Of a stretch of 64,000 nucleotides of DNA, positions 61,266 to 64,000 are shown piece after piece. Location of the stretch: assembly GCF_900104455.1 (NCBI RefSeq), contig NZ_FNHB01000003.1:215091-279090 (forward strand), read 5' to 3'. The position numbers and the translations under genes were made by a program. The stretch's first letter is position 1, and every line of letters begins with the position of its first letter. The notes beneath the pieces are model-generated. The model had not been told where the DNA came from and did no database searches. It saw only the letters and a list, made by a program, of their open reading frames with translations. The DNA is from Dendrosporobacter quercicolus. Its GTDB lineage: Bacteria > Bacillota > Negativicutes > DSM-1736 > Dendrosporobacteraceae.

Positions 61266-64000
61266 ATGAAAGAGAGCAGACACCAATCTGATGAGGAAAA
61301 GTATAGAAAAGGGATTGAGAAGATCGTTCAGGACAAGCAACAGGATATAGCCATTATCGGTATGGCGTGCCGATTTCCAGGAGCTGCAGATTATGAGGGG
61401 TTTTGGCAAAACATTAAACAGGGACATTCAAGCATTCAGGAAATTCCTCATAATCGTTGGGATTGGAAAGATTTTTGGGGAGACCCTAAAAGTCAATTAA
61501 ATAAGAGTAATAGTAAGTGGGGAGGATTTATTGATGATGTTGATGCTTTTGACGCCGAATTTTTTAGTCTTTCTCCCCGTGAAGTCGAAGCGCTGGATCC
61601 ACAGCAGAGAATCATGTTAGAACTTAGTTGGGCTTGTTTGGAGGATGCAGGGATTTGTCCTTCCCAGGTATCGGGGGAAAAAGTTGGTGTTTACACCGGG
61701 TCATTTAATTTTGATTATAAGGAATTGCAAGAAAGAGAATGTAATATAATTGAAACTCATTATTCTACAGGCACTTCGGCAGCCTTAATTGCTAATCGTA
61801 TTTCCTATTATTTGAATTTAAAAGGACCAAGTCTTTCTGTAGATAGTGCTTGTTCTAGTTCGCTTAATGCCATTCATTCAGCCATTCAATCTTTATTTTT
61901 AGGAGAGTGTAACATGGCGCTGGTTGGGGGAATTAGCATATTACTGACTCCTACTCGCTTTATTTCACTTTCCCAAACCGGTTTGTTATCGCCAACAGGT
62001 TCTTGTAAAACTTTTGATGAAAGTGCCGACGGCTATGTACGCGGCGAAGGCGCAGGTGTGATTTTGCTCAAGTTTTTAGAACAAGCTCTAGCGGATGGTG
62101 ATTTTATTCATGGCATTTTAAAGGGAAGCGCGGTGAATCATAATGGGAAAACCCATACCTTAACCTATCCTAGTTCCGATGCCCAAGCAGATGTGATTGT
62201 AGCAGCGCATAGACAAGCGAGGGTTGCACCTGAGAGCATCAGCTATATCGAGGCTCACGGAACTGGTACTCCCAAGGGAGATCCCATTGAGTTTCAGGGA
62301 TTACAAAAAGCATTCGCCAGCCTTACTACGCAACAGGGACAAACATTAGGAAAAAACTATTGCGGTTTGGGGTCTGTCAAAACCAATATCGGTCATTTGG
62401 AACCTGCAGCGGGAATTGCCGGGGTAATCAAAGTGTTATTGTGCATGAAACATAAACAGTTACCCGGGCTGCAAAATTTCAAACAGTTAAATCATCGCAT
62501 TATAAGTGAAAACAGTCCATTTTATTTTGTAGATCAGTTAAAAGAATGGATTCCCCCAGTAGATAAAAACAATGAAGCTTTTCCCCGACGAGCAGGCGTA
62601 AGTTCCTTTGGATTTGGAGGTACAAATGCCCATGTGGTTCTGGAAGAAGCACCTGTTACTACCAGTCATCCCAGGTCTAAACTTCCTTATTATTTAATTT
62701 GTTTATCCGCCAAAAGCGAAGCAGCATTGCGACAGAAGGAACAGGATCTGCAACGTTGGCTGGAGAATAAAGGACAGGAAACTGATCTCATGGATATTAG
62801 TGCAACCTCGCTTTGTGGCAGGGAGCATTTTGCAATAAGGTCTGTTTTGGTGATAAAGGATGTACAAGAACTCCAGGATAAATTAAAGCAAGTTTTGGAA
62901 ACAGGAAAAGCCGGAGGATATTTTACAGAGAGTAATATAGAGAAAGACAGACAGAGACAGCCTCTTTTTTCAGAGTTGGGTCAAAATATTATTAAAGAGT
63001 TGCAGGCAAATGCGTTGAAGGATAGCCAGGAATATTGCAATAAGCTTATGGCTTTGGCTGAACTGTATGTTAATGGGCATAACTTCAATTGGAAGATGAT
63101 TTTCCCGGATGGCAAGATACAACGGGCCAATCTTCCAACTTATCCTTTTGCCAGGAAGCGTTTTTGGCTATTTAACAGTATCGCGGAGAAGTCTAATATC
63201 CTAACAGGATCGGGCGAACTAAATTTCGTCCATCCGTTACTACATCAAAACACATCGAATTTTTCTGAACAACGTAGCAGTTCAACGTTTACAGGCCAGG
63301 AATTTTTCCTGACTGATCATGTTGTGCAGGGTCAGAAAGTGTTACCCGGAGTGGCTTATCTTGAGATGGCCCGGGCGGCAGTGCAACAGGCAACAGGCGA
63401 ATTGAAAGATGAACAAATAGGAATCCTGCTCAAAAATATTGTTTGGCCCAGGCCAATTGTCGTGGGAGATCAACCGATTCAGGTGCATATTGGACTCTTT
63501 CCTGAAAAGAGCGGAGAGATTACTTTTGAAATCTATAGTGAGCCTCAAATTGGCACAGAGCCTATCGTATACAGTCAGGGAATCGCTATGCTGAGCTTGG
63601 CTGGCGAAGTTCCAACACTGGATTTGTACGCTTTGCAGGCTCAGTGCAGTCAAGGCAGTCTTAGCTCCAGCCAATGCTACGAAGCATTCAGCTTGATAGG
63701 ACTCGATTATGGTCCCGGACATCAGGGGATTGAAAAAATATATATGGGAGCGGGGCAGATAGTGGCTAAGCTGTCCCTGCCATCGTCAGTTTCTAATACA
63801 CGTGACCAATTCGGCTTGCATCCAAGTTTGCTGGATTCGGCATTACAGGCATCACTGTGTTTAAAGATGGACACAGATAAACTTAAGTTATTTCTGCCTT
63901 TTGCCCTTGATAAACTTGAAATAATTGAAAAATGCACTGCTGTGATGTGGTGCTGGGTCCGCTATAGTGAGGGCAGCAAATCCGGAGATAAGATGCAGAA
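61266..64000 (+). CDS. Trans-AT polyketide synthase, KS-DH module start (partial, runs off window)
   Basis: Large synthase; 911 residues are visible and the frame is open to the window end. After a ~30-residue N-terminus it begins directly with a ketosynthase: Cys196 in SACSSSL, His331 in EAHGTGTPKGDP and His377 in KTNIGHLEP form the complete catalytic triad. After the post-KS linker (YPFARKRFW near 630) comes a dehydratase with His685 in HVVQGQKVLP and Asp857 in HPSLLDSALQ. There is no acyltransferase between KS and DH, the mark of trans-AT systems. No loading domain is seen, so an earlier-acting protein probably supplies the starter, or this KS receives it directly. Product unknown. Confidence 0.9.
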   Translation, partial: MKESRHQSDEEKYRKGIEKIVQDKQQDIAIIGMACRFPGAADYEGFWQNIKQGHSSIQEIPHNRWDWKDFWGDPKSQLNKSNSKWGGFIDDVDAFDAEFFSLSPREVEALDPQQRIMLELSWACLEDAGICPSQVSGEKVGVYTGSFNFDYKELQERECNIIETHYSTGTSAALIANRISYYLNLKGPSLSVDSACSSSLNAIHSAIQSLFLGECNMALVGGISILLTPTRFISLSQTGLLSPTGSCKTFDESADGYVRGEGAGVILLKFLEQALADGDFIHGILKGSAVNHNGKTHTLTYPSSDAQADVIVAAHRQARVAPESISYIEAHGTGTPKGDPIEFQGLQKAFASLTTQQGQTLGKNYCGLGSVKTNIGHLEPAAGIAGVIKVLLCMKHKQLPGLQNFKQLNHRIISENSPFYFVDQLKEWIPPVDKNNEAFPRRAGVSSFGFGGTNAHVVLEEAPVTTSHPRSKLPYYLICLSAKSEAALRQKEQDLQRWLENKGQETDLMDISATSLCGREHFAIRSVLVIKDVQELQDKLKQVLETGKAGGYFTESNIEKDRQRQPLFSELGQNIIKELQANALKDSQEYCNKLMALAELYVNGHNFNWKMIFPDGKIQRANLPTYPFARKRFWLFNSIAEKSNILTGSGELNFVHPLLHQNTSNFSEQRSSSTFTGQEFFLTDHVVQGQKVLPGVAYLEMARAAVQQATGELKDEQIGILLKNIVWPRPIVVGDQPIQVHIGLFPEKSGEITFEIYSEPQIGTEPIVYSQGIAMLSLAGEVPTLDLYALQAQCSQGSLSSSQCYEAFSLIGLDYGPGHQGIEKIYMGAGQIVAKLSLPSSVSNTRDQFGLHPSLLDSALQASLCLKMDTDKLKLFLPFALDKLEIIEKCTAVMWCWVRYSEGSKSGDKMQ

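Overview
The window looks like the chromosome of an anaerobic, low-to-mid GC Firmicute. My best guess is the Sporomusaceae/Negativicutes, an inference from gene content: corrinoid methyltransferases with a RACo-type activase, a LoaP-like NusG paralogue, PHP-domain DnaE, and pyruvate kinase with a PEP-utilizer tail. No rRNA, tRNA, CRISPR array or complete insertion sequence was seen.

Region 1 (1-16.7 kb, mostly + strand) holds a transsulfuration-type PLP enzyme, an ABC importer of the sulfonate/nitrate/taurine type with a 4Fe-4S protein behind it, and an Fsr-like MFS exporter. These are followed by an M20 dipeptidase with a DapL-like aminotransferase, a cysteine-desulfurase-like enzyme with a MoeB/ThiF-like E1 enzyme, the first nitrogenase-like alpha/beta pair (here nflD1/nflK1), a GNAT protein (- strand) and a TIM-barrel isomerase. 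Region 2 (16.9-23.9 kb, - strand) holds an aminotransferase, a D-threonate-type catabolic operon (DeoR regulator, DtnK-like kinase, PdxA2-like dehydrogenase, GntP permease) and a small flavin-binding protein. Region 3 (24.3-41.2 kb, + strand) is the most unusual. A cupin, O-acetylhomoserine sulfhydrylase, CoA-binding protein and amidohydrolase form one operon. Then come a hydrolase, nflD2/nflK2 with a NafY/NifX-like protein and TrmO, and finally one continuous operon: corrinoid protein, methyltransferase, RACo-like activase, second methyltransferase, nflD3/nflK3.

The three nitrogenase-like pairs keep all six P-cluster cysteines and the cofactor cysteine. They have replaced the counterparts of NifD Gln191, His195 and His442, so they are unlikely to be nitrogenases. 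No nifH or nifB homologue lies in the window. At least eight transcription units in regions 1 and 3 begin with the same kind of 5' leader: a short motif of the form KYTGAYYAG, a few bases, then (A/G)AGGCT (or AAAGGC/AAGGCT) opening an intrinsic terminator. A partial ninth copy starts the window. This suggests one attenuation-controlled regulon. From the genes it contains (C-S lyase, sulfhydrylase, sulfonate-type importer, methyl-transfer proteins) I infer salvage of organosulfur or methylated compounds, with a nitrogenase-like reductase coupled to corrinoid methyl transfer.

Region 4 (41.3-59.5 kb) is ordinary chromosome: MATE exporter, class III aminotransferase, U32 protease, a signal-less substrate-binding protein, dnaE, pyruvate kinase, an acyltransferase, a YgjP-like metallopeptidase and small membrane proteins. 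Region 5 (59.6-64 kb) is AT-richer. It holds a divergent LoaP-like antiterminator, an ~850-base leader rich in hairpins, and the start of a trans-AT polyketide synthase (KS then DH, no AT) that runs off the window end. Start codons were moved from the longest reading frame wherever a ribosome-binding site or family alignment supported it.
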